From contig CADAJS010000030.1 in NCBI GenBank assembly GCA_902788315.1, forward strand, positions 1 to 34,571: a stretch of DNA of 34,571 bases, given 5' to 3'. Made by a program: the position numbers and the translations under genes. This document shows positions 1 through 9,034 of the stretch, one piece after another. Origin of the DNA: an uncultured Bacteroidales bacterium (GTDB lineage: Bacteria; Bacteroidota; Bacteroidia; Bacteroidales; Bacteroidaceae). The notes beneath the pieces were generated by a model, which was not told the DNA's origin, searched no databases, and worked only from the letters and a program-made list of their open reading frames with translations. Each line of letters starts with the position of its first letter. The first letter of the stretch is position 1.

Positions 1-1
1 A

Positions 2-1120
2 CTGGCTGCCGGCAAGCATGTATATTGCGAGAAGCCGCTGACGCGTACCGTATATGAATCACGCCTGCTGACGAAGCTGGCCGCCAAGGCCAACGTGGCT
101 ACCCAGATGGGCAACCAGGGAGCCAGCGGCGAGGGCGTAAACCTCGTATGCGAGTGGATCTGGAACGGCGAGATTGGCGAAGTGACCCACGTGGATGCCT
201 TCACCGACCGTCCCATCTGGCCGCAGGGTCTGGAGCACCCCGCAGAGGTGCAGAAGGTGCCCGACACGCTGAACTGGGATGCATGGATCGGCCCGGCCCC
301 CATGCGCGACTACAATGAGATCTACACCCCCTGGAACTTCCGCGGATGGTGGGACTTCGGTACAGGCGCCCTGGGCGACATGGCTTGCCACATCCTGCAC
401 CCCGTGTTCAAGGCTCTGAAGCTGGGCTACCCCATCAAGATCCAAGGCAGCTCCACGCCGCTGATGGCCGAGTCGTGCCCTAACGCACAGCAGGTGAAGT
501 ACACCTTCCCCGCCCGTGAGAACCTGCCGAAGGTGGCTATGCCCGAAGTGGAGGTGACATGGTGCGACGGTGGTCTGATTCCTTATCGTCCCGAACTGCT
601 TCCCGCCGGCAAGAGCCTGAACATCAGCGGTGGCGGTGCCATCTTCTATGGTACGAAGGACGTGCTCATCGTAGGCTGCTACGGCGAGAAGCCCTACCTG
701 CTCTCCGGCCGTGTGCCCAATGCACCGAAGGTATGCCGTCGCGTAACTCTGGGTCACCATCGTGACTGGGTACGTGCCTGCCTCGAGGATCCCGCAACAC
801 GCGTAAAGACCGCTTCCGACTTCAGCGAGGCCGGACCGTTCAACGAGATGGTAGCCATGGGCGTATGCGCTATCCGCCTGCAGGGTCTGAACCAAGTGCT
901 AGAGTGGGACGGCGAGAAGATGCAGTTCACCAACATCCCCGAGAACGCCACCGTACGTTCGATGATCAAGGACGGCTTCACCATCAAGGACGGACATCCC
1001 ACGTTCAACAAGACGTACACCGAGCCGGTGAACGCCAGCCCAAGTATCGTGACGGCTGGACGCTGCCCGAGATGCCCCAGATCTAAACAGACTTTCGTAG
1101 AACACCAAATTTCACGATAA
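2..1120 (+). CDS. Gfo/Idh/MocA-family oxidoreductase, 5' partial, 3' frameshift
   Basis: NAD(P)-dependent sugar or glycoside dehydrogenase. The window begins inside the Rossmann domain: the first codons read LAAGKHVYCEKPL, the family's EKP motif with its conserved lysine. The nucleotide-binding glycine motif and any signal peptide lie upstream, outside the window. The C-terminal domain shows FGTGALGDMACH, with the histidine expected near the active site. As written, the frame runs to a TAA at 1118-1120 and ends in an atypical cysteine/arginine-rich tail. The neighbouring frame instead reads KYRDGWTLPEMPQI and stops at 1084-1086, which is the normal family ending. One base (or 1+3n) therefore appears to be missing near 1035-1042. 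It is followed directly by a DUF1080 gene and an isomerase gene in one operon. The family is certain; the substrate is unknown. Confidence 0.9.
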   Translation: MAAGKHVYCEKPLTRTVYESRLLTKLAAKANVATQMGNQGASGEGVNLVCEWIWNGEIGEVTHVDAFTDRPIWPQGLEHPAEVQKVPDTLNWDAWIGPAPMRDYNEIYTPWNFRGWWDFGTGALGDMACHILHPVFKALKLGYPIKIQGSSTPLMAESCPNAQQVKYTFPARENLPKVAMPEVEVTWCDGGLIPYRPELLPAGKSLNISGGGAIFYGTKDVLIVGCYGEKPYLLSGRVPNAPKVCRRVTLGHHRDWVRACLEDPATRVKTASDFSEAGPFNEMVAMGVCAIRLQGLNQVLEWDGEKMQFTNIPENATVRSMIKDGFTIKDGHPTFNKTYTEPVNASPSIVTAGRCPRCPRSKQTFVEHQISR

Positions 1121-1121
1121 C

Positions 1122-1991
1122 ATGAAATTAAGGACCATTATAGCTGCCACCGCCATGGTGGCAGCTATTGGTACACAGGCACAGCCTCAGTACCTCGTGC
1201 TCAACAACCCCCAGGTGGACATGAGCAAGTTTAAGATGGACAAGGAAGGCTTCTATGTCCTCTTCGACGGAACAAGCATGGACGGCTGGCGTGGCTACTG
1301 CAAAGACCACATCCCCAGCAAGTGGAACATCAAGGACGGCGCACTGCACTTCGACGGACGTACCACGAAGGGCGAGGGCGGCGACATCATCTTTGCCCAC
1401 AAGTTCAAGAACTTCGAGTTCGAACTCGAGTGGAAGATCAGCGAAGGAGGAAACTCCGGCATCTTCTACTTAGGCCAGGAGACCGCAACCATCCGCAAGG
1501 ATGCGCCCAAGACCGAGGAGTTTGCCTCGCCCGACGGCAAGATAAAGGTCACACAGACCATCGAACCGGCCGAGAGACTCAACTATGAGCCCATCTACAT
1601 CTCCTGCCCCGAATGCCAGGTGCTCGACAACGAACGTCACCCGGATGCAAAACTCGGTGCCACCCTCGGTATCCGCCAGTCAACGTCGCTCTACGACATG
1701 ATCGTGGCAAAGCCTCAGAACGCAAAGCCCGCCGGCGAATGGAACAAGGTGAAGATTGTGGTAAAGAACAACAAGGTCACCCACTACCAGAACGGTGTCA
1801 AGGTGCTCAGCTACAAGCTCGCCGACCAATCATGGATCGACCTGATTCAGACCTCCAAGTTCAGCCAGAAGAACTGGCCCCTCGCTTATGAGATCATGAA
1901 GGATTGCGGCAAAGAGGCCGGCTACTTCGGCATGCAGGACCACGGCGATGAGGTTTGGTACCGCAACATCCGCGTGAAGGTGCTCAAATAA
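1122..1991 (+). CDS. DUF1080 (3-keto-disaccharide hydrolase domain) secreted protein
   Basis: 289 residues. A Sec signal peptide (MKLRTIIAATAMVAAIGTQA, cleavage before QPQ) is followed by one DUF1080 domain with a concanavalin-like jelly-roll fold. Family hallmarks are visible: FVLFDGTS-type opening (YVLFDGTSMDGWRGY), WNIKDGALHF, and the core EWKISEGGNSGIFYLG. Members of this family act on 3-keto-glycosides made by Gfo/Idh/MocA dehydrogenases, which matches its place directly after such a dehydrogenase and before a TIM-barrel isomerase. It starts 1 bp after the frameshifted stop of the upstream gene, or 35 bp after the restored stop. It is probably periplasmic. The catalytic assignment is inferred from the family and neighbours. 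Confidence 0.88.
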   Translation: MKLRTIIAATAMVAAIGTQAQPQYLVLNNPQVDMSKFKMDKEGFYVLFDGTSMDGWRGYCKDHIPSKWNIKDGALHFDGRTTKGEGGDIIFAHKFKNFEFELEWKISEGGNSGIFYLGQETATIRKDAPKTEEFASPDGKIKVTQTIEPAERLNYEPIYISCPECQVLDNERHPDAKLGATLGIRQSTSLYDMIVAKPQNAKPAGEWNKVKIVVKNNKVTHYQNGVKVLSYKLADQSWIDLIQTSKFSQKNWPLAYEIMKDCGKEAGYFGMQDHGDEVWYRNIRVKVLK

Positions 1992-2019
1992 TTCAGAAAT
2001 CAATTAAGGAGAAAGAAGT

Positions 2020-2928
2020 ATGAAGAGACTATTTTCAACATTCAGTGTGCTAGCCATTGGCGTGCTGAGCCTGTGCATGGTATCTTGCGAAAGCAAGCCC
2101 GCCGCACCGGTCAAGAAGAACATTGCCTTCCAGATGTACAGCGTGCGCGAGCTCATTGGCGACCCCGGCAAGTATGCCGAGAATCACGAGACAACACTGA
2201 AGGCACTTGCCGACATGGGCTATACAGCAGTCGAGGCCGCATGCTACGGTGACGGCAAACTCTATGGCGTAGAGCCCGAACAGTTCAAGGCCGACATCGA
2301 GGCAGCAGGCATGGAAGTGCTCTCAAGCCATGTGGGACACAACCTGAACGACGAGGAACTGGCAAGCGGCGAATTCCCCGAAGCCCTGAAGTGGTGGGAA
2401 CAGTGCATCGACTGCCACAAACGCGCAGGCATGAAGTACATCGTCAATCCCGGTGTGAACTATCCCCGCACGCTGGCCGAGGCAGATGTCATCTGCAAGT
2501 ATCTGAACAAGGTGGGCGAGATGGTGAATGCAGCCGGCATGCAGTTCGGCTATCACAATCACTCACACGAGTTTGGCCGTGTCGAAGATAAGGTGTGGTA
2601 TGACTACATGGTAGAACATACGGATGCCGACAAGGTGTTCTTCGAGATGGATGTCTATTGGGCCGTGCGCGGCCAGGTGAGCCCGGTGGCCTACTTCAAC
2701 AAGTACCCCGGCCGCTTCAAACTGCTCCATATCAAGGACGACAAGGAACTGGGCCAGAGCGGCATGGTGGGCTTCGATGCCATCTTCAACAACTTCGCAA
2801 CGTCGGGGACCAAGTATCCGGTCGTAGAGCTCGAAGGCTGTAACGCTCCCACCATCCTGGAGGGAATGAAGGCCAGCATCGACTATCTGCTGAATGCCGA
2901 CTTTGTGAAGCCTTCCTATCAAGACTGA
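2020..2928 (+). CDS. Sugar phosphate isomerase/epimerase-like TIM-barrel lipoprotein
   Basis: 302 residues. The start has a good ribosome-binding region (AAGGAGAAAGAAG) and encodes a lipoprotein signal with Cys23 as the likely acylated residue (CMVSC). The mature part is an AP-endonuclease-2 / xylose-isomerase-like TIM barrel: FQMYSVRELI near the start, then FGYHNHSHEF, FFEMDVYWAV and LLHIKDDKE, which carry the His/Glu/Asp residues that bind the divalent metal in this fold. Export as a lipoprotein argues against a sugar phosphate as substrate. Family members beside Gfo/Idh/MocA and DUF1080 genes are thought to process 3-keto-sugars or glycosides. It is the last gene of the operon and is followed by a hairpin. 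Confidence 0.85.
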   Translation: MKRLFSTFSVLAIGVLSLCMVSCESKPAAPVKKNIAFQMYSVRELIGDPGKYAENHETTLKALADMGYTAVEAACYGDGKLYGVEPEQFKADIEAAGMEVLSSHVGHNLNDEELASGEFPEALKWWEQCIDCHKRAGMKYIVNPGVNYPRTLAEADVICKYLNKVGEMVNAAGMQFGYHNHSHEFGRVEDKVWYDYMVEHTDADKVFFEMDVYWAVRGQVSPVAYFNKYPGRFKLLHIKDDKELGQSGMVGFDAIFNNFATSGTKYPVVELEGCNAPTILEGMKASIDYLLNADFVKPSYQD

Positions 2929-2943
2929 GAAATGATGAACCGC

Positions 2944-2990
2944 ATGATGGGTTGCGCGCATCAATGACGTGCGCAGCCCATCATTCTTAT
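2944..2990 (+). terminator. Hairpin after the oxidoreductase operon
   Basis: ATGATGGGTTGCGC (2944-2957) pairs with GCGCAGCCCATCAT (2971-2984), a 14-bp stem with one G-U pair and a 13-nt loop, followed by TCTTAT. It lies between the isomerase stop and tatC. The U tract is weak, so termination may be partial. Confidence 0.6.
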
Positions 2991-3010
2991 AAACCGAGAA
3001 AAAACAATTC

Positions 3011-3883
3011 ATGGCTGAAGATACAGAAGAGAAAGAGGGAGCGGGCATGTCGTTCTGGGACCACCTGGAGGTGCTGCGATGGGCGCTGTTTCGCATTGCG
3101 TGTGTGATATTTGTGGCATTCTGCCTATGGTTTTGGGCTATGCCGCACATCTTTGATGATTTCGTGATGGCCGCGACATCGAGCGACTTCTTTGTGTACA
3201 AGTGGATAACGAAACTCAGCGGTGGGCTGATGACGTTCGACCCCAACTTTAAGGTTGACATCATCAACATCGAGGTGACCGGGCCCTTCATGATACACAT
3301 CAAGACCTCCTTCTACATGGCAGCCATCGTGGCTTTCCCCTACATGGTCTATGAAGTATGGCGCTTCATAGAGCCCGCATTGTTCGAGAACGAGATCCGC
3401 AACATCCGCCCGGCGTTCCTGGGCGGCACGCTGATGTTCTTCATCGGATGTGCAGTGGGCTATTTGCTGGTATTCCCCTTCTGCTTCCGCTTCCTGACCG
3501 AGTACAACCTGAGTCCAAGCATCACAAACCAAATCAACCTGTCGAACTACATCGGCAACTTTTCGATGCTCATCATCGTAATGGGTTTGGTCTTCGAGAT
3601 GCCGCTGCTTGCCTGGCTGCTTTCATGCCTGGGCATTGTCCGCAAGGGCATGCTGCGCGAGTACAAGCGCCACGCCGTGATAGCCCTGCTGGTACTGGCG
3701 GCAATCATCACGCCCAGTGGCGACCCCTTCACGCTGATGGTGGTCTTTGTACCACTCTATCTGCTATACGAGATGTCCATCTGGGTGGTCAAGGAGGATG
3801 AGAAAGAGGAAGAGTATGAACATACAGAAGGGGAACAAGACCACAACCCCGCTCCATACGAACAGTCTGCCTCCAAAGGCTAA
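3011..3883 (+). CDS. tatC: Twin-arginine translocase subunit TatC
   Basis: 290 residues. TatC is the receptor subunit of the twin-arginine pathway, which exports folded proteins across the inner membrane. The hallmark FWDHLEVLR lies at residues 15-23, before the first membrane segment. Six hydrophobic segments follow, including VIFVAFCLWFW, LGGTLMFFIGCAVGYLLVF, MLIIVMGLVFEMPLLAWLL, AVIALLVLAAIITPSGDP and LMVVFVPLYLLYEM. The C-terminus is an acidic tail rich in Glu. The region between the first two segments is longer than in E. coli TatC. No tatA/tatB gene is visible next to it. It sits behind an operon whose oxidoreductase belongs to a family often exported by Tat in this phylum. Confidence 0.96.
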   Translation: MAEDTEEKEGAGMSFWDHLEVLRWALFRIACVIFVAFCLWFWAMPHIFDDFVMAATSSDFFVYKWITKLSGGLMTFDPNFKVDIINIEVTGPFMIHIKTSFYMAAIVAFPYMVYEVWRFIEPALFENEIRNIRPAFLGGTLMFFIGCAVGYLLVFPFCFRFLTEYNLSPSITNQINLSNYIGNFSMLIIVMGLVFEMPLLAWLLSCLGIVRKGMLREYKRHAVIALLVLAAIITPSGDPFTLMVVFVPLYLLYEMSIWVVKEDEKEEEYEHTEGEQDHNPAPYEQSASKG

Positions 3884-3948
3884 ACGAGTCCTGCCTTCCG
3901 GAAGCGACCATGAAAGATAAAAAAGGATTCATAAAAAAAAGAACAGAG

Positions 3949-6900
3949 ATGAAACACAAAATTACTCTTGCATTGACTGCATTGCTGTGTACTTTTGGAG
4001 CCATCCGTGCTCAGGTGCCATTCACCCAAGAAGGCGATTACTATTTGATTTCCTCTGCCGAGGATATCGTGAAACTGTCTGAACTTTCGAACGACGGTGC
4101 TACAATTGCAGACGTACAGAACGCAAAATTTAAACTGACACAGGACATCGACCTTGCCGGTGTAGAGAATTTCACTCCCATCTTCTACACCAGTAGCAAC
4201 GGTTCTTCCTTCAAGGGCTACTTTGACGGACAGGGACACACCATCTCGAACGTGACCATCACCACCAACGAGACCAACCAGAACCACCTCGGTTTCTTTG
4301 GTTTGGTCAATGGCGGCGAAGTTCACAACCTGTGCCTCAAGAACCTGACCATCAACAACAAAAGTATGAACCCCGTGGCACGAGGTGGCATGGTAGGCCG
4401 CAATGGCTCAGGCGTAGTGGAGAACTGCTGCGTGGTGAACTTCACGTTCAACGACCAAGCCATCACCGAATCCGGCACCTCTTCCATCGGCGGCGTGGTG
4501 GGATACCTTTCGTCGGCAGAAGCAACTGTTGTCAGATACTGCTATGCATACAATGCATCCCGCATAGTGGACGGCGAGCCCATCCTGCTGGCTACGTATG
4601 GCAAGAAGGGTGCAAAAGCCACTAAGGTGACCCCCAACTTTGACGAGACGAAATATGACTCCGACCAATTCACCAGCGGAGAGATTTGCTACCTGCTGAA
4701 CAACTCGAAGACCGACAATCCCATCTGGTTCCAGACACTCGGCGAAGACGAATCCCCCGTGCTGGACAATACGCACAAGGTGGTCTATCTGGCCAACGAC
4801 CTGACCTGCGACGGAAAGCCCAAGGGCGAGAACATCTACGGCAACAATGGCGTAGGAGAGCGCGATGCACACAACTTTGTGGATGGTATCTGCAGTGTCT
4901 GCAATAATGCCGACCCCACATGGGTCGAAGCCATCGACGGGGTATATCAGATCGGCACAGCCAAGCAGCTGCAGTGGTTCGCAGCACTCGTGAACAGCGG
5001 AGTTATGGATGTCAAGGCTGAACTGACCGCCGACATCGACCTGGGCGAGGTGGAGAACTTCACCCCCATCGGCATGTACTCGGACGGTGCATTCGGCGGC
5101 ACTGCCAGGACGAACACCTACTTCCGGGGTACATTTGACGGCAAGGGACATGTCATCCGCAACGTGACCGTTAGCCTGGAGGAGGACTATGAAGTGGGCT
5201 TATTCGGCCGTATCACAAACTCCACCATACAGAACCTGTGCATCGAAGGAATCACGGTGACCAACCTTTCCGGCAATGCCCGCACGGGCGGCCTGGCCGG
5301 TCTGACCAACAACGGCACGGTCAAGAACGTCTATGTGATGGATGCCACCGTCACGGCAGCTGTCGAAGGAAACACGGGCGGACTGGTAGGCGAGAACGTG
5401 GGCGCCACCATCACCAACTGCTTCACGAACCACGAGAACGCCATCGGCAAGAATACGAGCGGCACGCTCACGAGAGTTTATGGCGGTCAGGACATCATGG
5501 GACGCGTCGAGACAGGCGAACTGACATGGATGCTGAACGCCGAGTCGTTCGTCAGCCCCACCTGGTTCCAGAACATCGGCGAGGATCCCCACCCCACACT
5601 AGACGCCACACACAAGATAGTCTATCTGCGCGGCGAGGACTATGCTAACGTGGATGAAAGCAACTTCAGCGACTTCCGCAGCTACCTGACGACGCAGGAG
5701 AGCGACTTCTGCGACGAGGCAGTGGCTACGCAGTCGCTGATTGACACCTACAAGGCAGAGATAAACACATGGAGCGAAATCGCCTCACTCGAGGAATTCA
5801 TCGAGAAATATGCTCAGGCAAAGTCCATGCATGACGCCATTACCAAGTCGGCCAAGGCATACCAGACCTATATCGCTGCCGTGCAGGACGCACGTGCCCA
5901 GCTGGCCGAGATGGAAGAGCAGAACAACTATCGATACCTCCTCGAAGACTATCTCGACGAAGGAAATGAAATCGCACCGGGCGACTATCCCAACGGCAAC
6001 AGCACCTACATCCTGACCACCCACACCCTGACCGAGGAAGAGCTCACCGCCGAAATGGCCTACCTGGAGAAGATGATCCTGCGCGTCAAGCTGTCCAATC
6101 CCGAGCCCGGCTCCGACGTGACATTCATCATGAACAATCCCGACTTCGTCAGCAGCTTCACTGGCTGGACCAACGAAGGAAAAGCCGAGATGGCCCATGG
6201 CGGCGTGACAGAAATCATGCACGTAGTACGTGGCATGAGCGGCCCGTTCAGCACTTACCAGTCGCTGACCGACCTGCCTAATGGTATCTATGAACTGCGC
6301 ATGAATGCATTCACGCGTACCGGTAACGATGTATACTCGAAACTCTACACCTCCTTCCTCTTCATGAACGACGTGGCCAATCACATTATGGCTGTCGGCG
6401 AAGATCCTGTCTGGGAAGAGGACGTAGTGGACGGAGTCAACTGCCACATTACAGGTTCAAGTCTCGACGTAACCTACCTCGACGAAGAGAGTGGTGCCAC
6501 CGGTTATGTACCCTCGTACCTCGTAGGTTGCTCCTACGCCTACAATGTGGATCGTTATGTGAACCGCGTAGCCGTAGAGGTTACTGACGGAAAGCTCACA
6601 CTGGGCGTACGTGACCTGGCTTCAAGCCTGGGCAACTGGACACCCTTCACCAAGGCACGTCTCTATTATCTGGGCACTGCCGAGGAAGCCAACGACTCGC
6701 TGGCTCTCGTGCTGGGAGACTTCGTGGCCCGCGCCACCGTCATCCGCGACTTTGTGGCCGACAATGGTTCGGAATACACCAAGTACCCGAACATCTCGAA
6801 CGAGCTGCGCGAGCAGATTGCAACCGCCATCGCCGAGAGCGAGAATGCAGCCACCGGCGAGCAGAAGATGGCCCTCATCAAGCGCATGAGCGACCTCTTT

Positions 6901-8784
6901 ACTCAGGTTTACTCCTGCCGCATGGCCTACATCGAGATGCTGAAGTCCACTGAGAAACTTGAGGACCTTGCCACGAAACTACTGACAGCCGGTATACTCA
7001 GCAATGATGAATACAGTTCCGTATATGCTGCCACCAGCGAGGCATGGGATGCTTTCGAGAAAGGCACTGTCAACGAGGAAGGAGCCCAAGCACTTGTACG
7101 CAAGCTGGAGGAATACTATGGCAGTATCGCTCTGCCCGTTGACGAGAATGGTTTCTACCATCTGTCCACTCCGCGCCATATGGTTATCTTCACAACCCTC
7201 GTAAATGGTGGCGAGCACTATGCCAATGCCATGTTGGACGAAAATATCGACATGAGCAGCGTCGAGAACTTCACTCCCCTCGGCTACACCGATGCCAACG
7301 CCGGTGCATACCGCGGCATCTTTGATGGTAAGGGACACACCATCTCCCACCTGACCATCACTGCCGAGTCAGACAACGTGAACCACCTGGGCTTCGTCGG
7401 TCTACTGCTGAACGGTACATTGCGCAATCTGTGTCTCAAGGATATGACCATCAACAACAACAGCACGAAGGCCGTAGCCCGCGGTGCACTCGTAGGACGC
7501 CTCAGCTCGGGTCCCATCGAGAACTGTAGCGTGGTGAACTTCACGTTCAACGACATGCCCATTGTCGAGATATCCACCACGGCTGTCGGTGCCCTCGTAG
7601 GCTATCTGGCATCGGTGGAGACCACGGTGATGCGCAACAGCTTCGCATACAACGCCAACCTCGTGCTGAACGGCGAGACCTCGGCCCTGCCCGCATACGG
7701 CAACAAGGGCGGAAAGGCTACCGCAAAGAATAACTATGACAGCCGTCGCACAAGCGTTGAACAGTATGCAAGCGGCGAAATCGCCTACCTGCTCAACGAT
7801 GAGCAGAGCGACATTCCCGTATGGTATCAGACGCTGGGCGAGGATGCCTATCCCGTGCTCACCAGCACTAGCAAGGTGGTCTATAAGCTCGAAGATGGTA
7901 CCTACACCAATGTCAAGCCTTCCGGAGAGACCGAGGTGCCCGTGGCCGACGTACTCGACGTAGTCTTCCATGAGGACGGCACCGCCGAGGACGTATCGCC
8001 CCTGCACAACACGGTGGAACTCATCGGAGAGACCACCTCGACCTACTATAACGAGACCTACGGCCGCTATGCTGCCCGTTTCGACAATCCTTGGGGCAAG
8101 ACCTGCACGGGCTACTACAAGGTGGACTACGAGGAGAACGAGGCGGTACGCTCGGCACTGGCCGACGGCCACACACTCGAGATGCTCGTGATGGGCAACT
8201 ATGAGGGCACTCTTGAAGACGTTGAGGCCAAACCCTTCAGCGCAATGCAGGGCGGCGGTACAGGCTTCCTCATCTGCAAGACTACGACTGACGGACGCCA
8301 GAACGAGTTCACCTTCCTGCCCAACATAACGGAAACCGGCAGCAGCACATGGCGCTGGGTGAATAGCAGCACAGTGCCCGAGCCCCAGAAGTTCTACCAC
8401 GTAGTAGGCGTTTGGAACAAGGAACAAGCTACGGCAAGCATCTACGTGAACGGAGTGCTGTGCAAAACGGTGGACGCTCCGGGCGACTTCAAGTTTGCCA
8501 GTGCAGGCTGCAACTGGTTCTGCCTGGGTGGCGACCCCGCCAATGCCAGCAGTGCCAACGCCAGCTGGAAGGGCGACCTCGTGATTGCACGTGCATACGA
8601 CAAGCCTCTCGCCTCTGCCGAGGTTATAGCACTGTGGAAGAAGCTGAACGAAGGAAGCTCCATTGCCGACGTACGCGACGGCAAGACGACCAACGGATAC
8701 ATCTACGACCTCAGCGGACGCCGTGTAGAGAAGCCCGTCAAGGGTCTCTACATCATCGACGGACGCAAGGTGTTCGTGAAGTGA
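3949..8784 (+). CDS. Giant GLUG-motif / LamG surface protein (1611 aa)
   Basis: Exported, probably surface-located protein of unknown ligand. The ATG at 3949 is preferred over an in-frame ATG at 3910 because a signal peptide starts there (MKHKITLALTALLCTFGAIR-AQ). Domains, by residue: GLUG-type beta-helix blocks at about 60-330 and 350-560; a helical FIVAR-like stretch at about 565-720; a galactose-binding-like region at about 725-905; a second helical stretch at about 910-1055; a third GLUG block at about 1065-1318; a LamG/concanavalin-like domain at about 1333-1568; and a C-terminal motif YDLSGRRV...KGLYIIDGRKV. Blocks 1 and 3 are clear duplicates (both have NHLGF, NLCLK, NFTFND and a closing YLLN...GED module). 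No TAnnTTTG promoter is visible in the 65 bp after tatC. Architecture suggests adhesion or glycan binding; function is not established. Confidence 0.88.
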   Translation: MKHKITLALTALLCTFGAIRAQVPFTQEGDYYLISSAEDIVKLSELSNDGATIADVQNAKFKLTQDIDLAGVENFTPIFYTSSNGSSFKGYFDGQGHTISNVTITTNETNQNHLGFFGLVNGGEVHNLCLKNLTINNKSMNPVARGGMVGRNGSGVVENCCVVNFTFNDQAITESGTSSIGGVVGYLSSAEATVVRYCYAYNASRIVDGEPILLATYGKKGAKATKVTPNFDETKYDSDQFTSGEICYLLNNSKTDNPIWFQTLGEDESPVLDNTHKVVYLANDLTCDGKPKGENIYGNNGVGERDAHNFVDGICSVCNNADPTWVEAIDGVYQIGTAKQLQWFAALVNSGVMDVKAELTADIDLGEVENFTPIGMYSDGAFGGTARTNTYFRGTFDGKGHVIRNVTVSLEEDYEVGLFGRITNSTIQNLCIEGITVTNLSGNARTGGLAGLTNNGTVKNVYVMDATVTAAVEGNTGGLVGENVGATITNCFTNHENAIGKNTSGTLTRVYGGQDIMGRVETGELTWMLNAESFVSPTWFQNIGEDPHPTLDATHKIVYLRGEDYANVDESNFSDFRSYLTTQESDFCDEAVATQSLIDTYKAEINTWSEIASLEEFIEKYAQAKSMHDAITKSAKAYQTYIAAVQDARAQLAEMEEQNNYRYLLEDYLDEGNEIAPGDYPNGNSTYILTTHTLTEEELTAEMAYLEKMILRVKLSNPEPGSDVTFIMNNPDFVSSFTGWTNEGKAEMAHGGVTEIMHVVRGMSGPFSTYQSLTDLPNGIYELRMNAFTRTGNDVYSKLYTSFLFMNDVANHIMAVGEDPVWEEDVVDGVNCHITGSSLDVTYLDEESGATGYVPSYLVGCSYAYNVDRYVNRVAVEVTDGKLTLGVRDLASSLGNWTPFTKARLYYLGTAEEANDSLALVLGDFVARATVIRDFVADNGSEYTKYPNISNELREQIATAIAESENAATGEQKMALIKRMSDLFTQVYSCRMAYIEMLKSTEKLEDLATKLLTAGILSNDEYSSVYAATSEAWDAFEKGTVNEEGAQALVRKLEEYYGSIALPVDENGFYHLSTPRHMVIFTTLVNGGEHYANAMLDENIDMSSVENFTPLGYTDANAGAYRGIFDGKGHTISHLTITAESDNVNHLGFVGLLLNGTLRNLCLKDMTINNNSTKAVARGALVGRLSSGPIENCSVVNFTFNDMPIVEISTTAVGALVGYLASVETTVMRNSFAYNANLVLNGETSALPAYGNKGGKATAKNNYDSRRTSVEQYASGEIAYLLNDEQSDIPVWYQTLGEDAYPVLTSTSKVVYKLEDGTYTNVKPSGETEVPVADVLDVVFHEDGTAEDVSPLHNTVELIGETTSTYYNETYGRYAARFDNPWGKTCTGYYKVDYEENEAVRSALADGHTLEMLVMGNYEGTLEDVEAKPFSAMQGGGTGFLICKTTTDGRQNEFTFLPNITETGSSTWRWVNSSTVPEPQKFYHVVGVWNKEQATASIYVNGVLCKTVDAPGDFKFASAGCNWFCLGGDPANASSANASWKGDLVIARAYDKPLASAEVIALWKKLNEGSSIADVRDGKTTNGYIYDLSGRRVEKPVKGLYIIDGRKVFVK

Positions 8785-8812
8785 TGTCACTCCCATAACC
8801 CCTCTTATCATG

Positions 8813-8845
8813 GCGGCAGACTCCTCCCCGGAGCCTGCCGCTTTT
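8813..8845 (+). terminator. Rho-independent terminator after the giant GLUG gene
   Basis: GCGGCAG (8813-8819) pairs with CTGCCGC (8835-8841), with an inner CTCC/GGAG stem, followed directly by TTTT. It begins 29 bp after the stop codon. Confidence 0.85.
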
Positions 8846-8875
8846 GCATTCTCCAGACGAGGTAGTACCTCACCG

Positions 8876-8919
8876 GCTCACGCGGCACGCCTCATCAGCT
8901 CACGCGGCACGCCTCACCG
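8876..8919. repeat. 22-bp tandem duplication (8876 and 8898)
   Basis: GCTCACGCGGCACGCCTCA occurs at 8876-8894 and again at 8898-8916, an exact 22-bp period (units end TCA and CCG). A degenerate earlier copy ending CCTCACCG lies just upstream. The core GCGGCACGCCTC is present in reverse complement at 28127-28138, inside another 22-bp repeat cluster. It lies in the 250-bp gap between a terminator and the next promoter. Confidence 0.85.
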
Positions 8920-9004
8920 AGGAGAAGGCATACGATCTGCGGTAAAGATGCCCATATTTCATGAAGAATAAAGGTGAAACACGAATAAAACCAATATTCT
9001 TTCA

Positions 9005-9012
9005 TATCTTTG
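9005..9012 (+). promoter_or_regulatory. Bacteroidota -7 box for the DUF6259 gene
   Basis: TATCTTTG matches the TAnnTTTG consensus and lies 22 bp before the start codon at 9035. No clear TTTG -33 box is seen at the usual distance. Confidence 0.6.
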
Positions 9013-9034
9013 CAGAAAAAATAAGCGACGAGAA

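Noticed and set aside
3910..3948. Upstream start for the giant GLUG protein
   Set aside because: It adds 13 lysine-rich residues in front of a clean signal peptide that begins at 3949.
7402..8811. 469-codon minus-strand frame over the giant GLUG gene
   Set aside because: It mirrors the coding strand and lacks any start signal or homology pattern.
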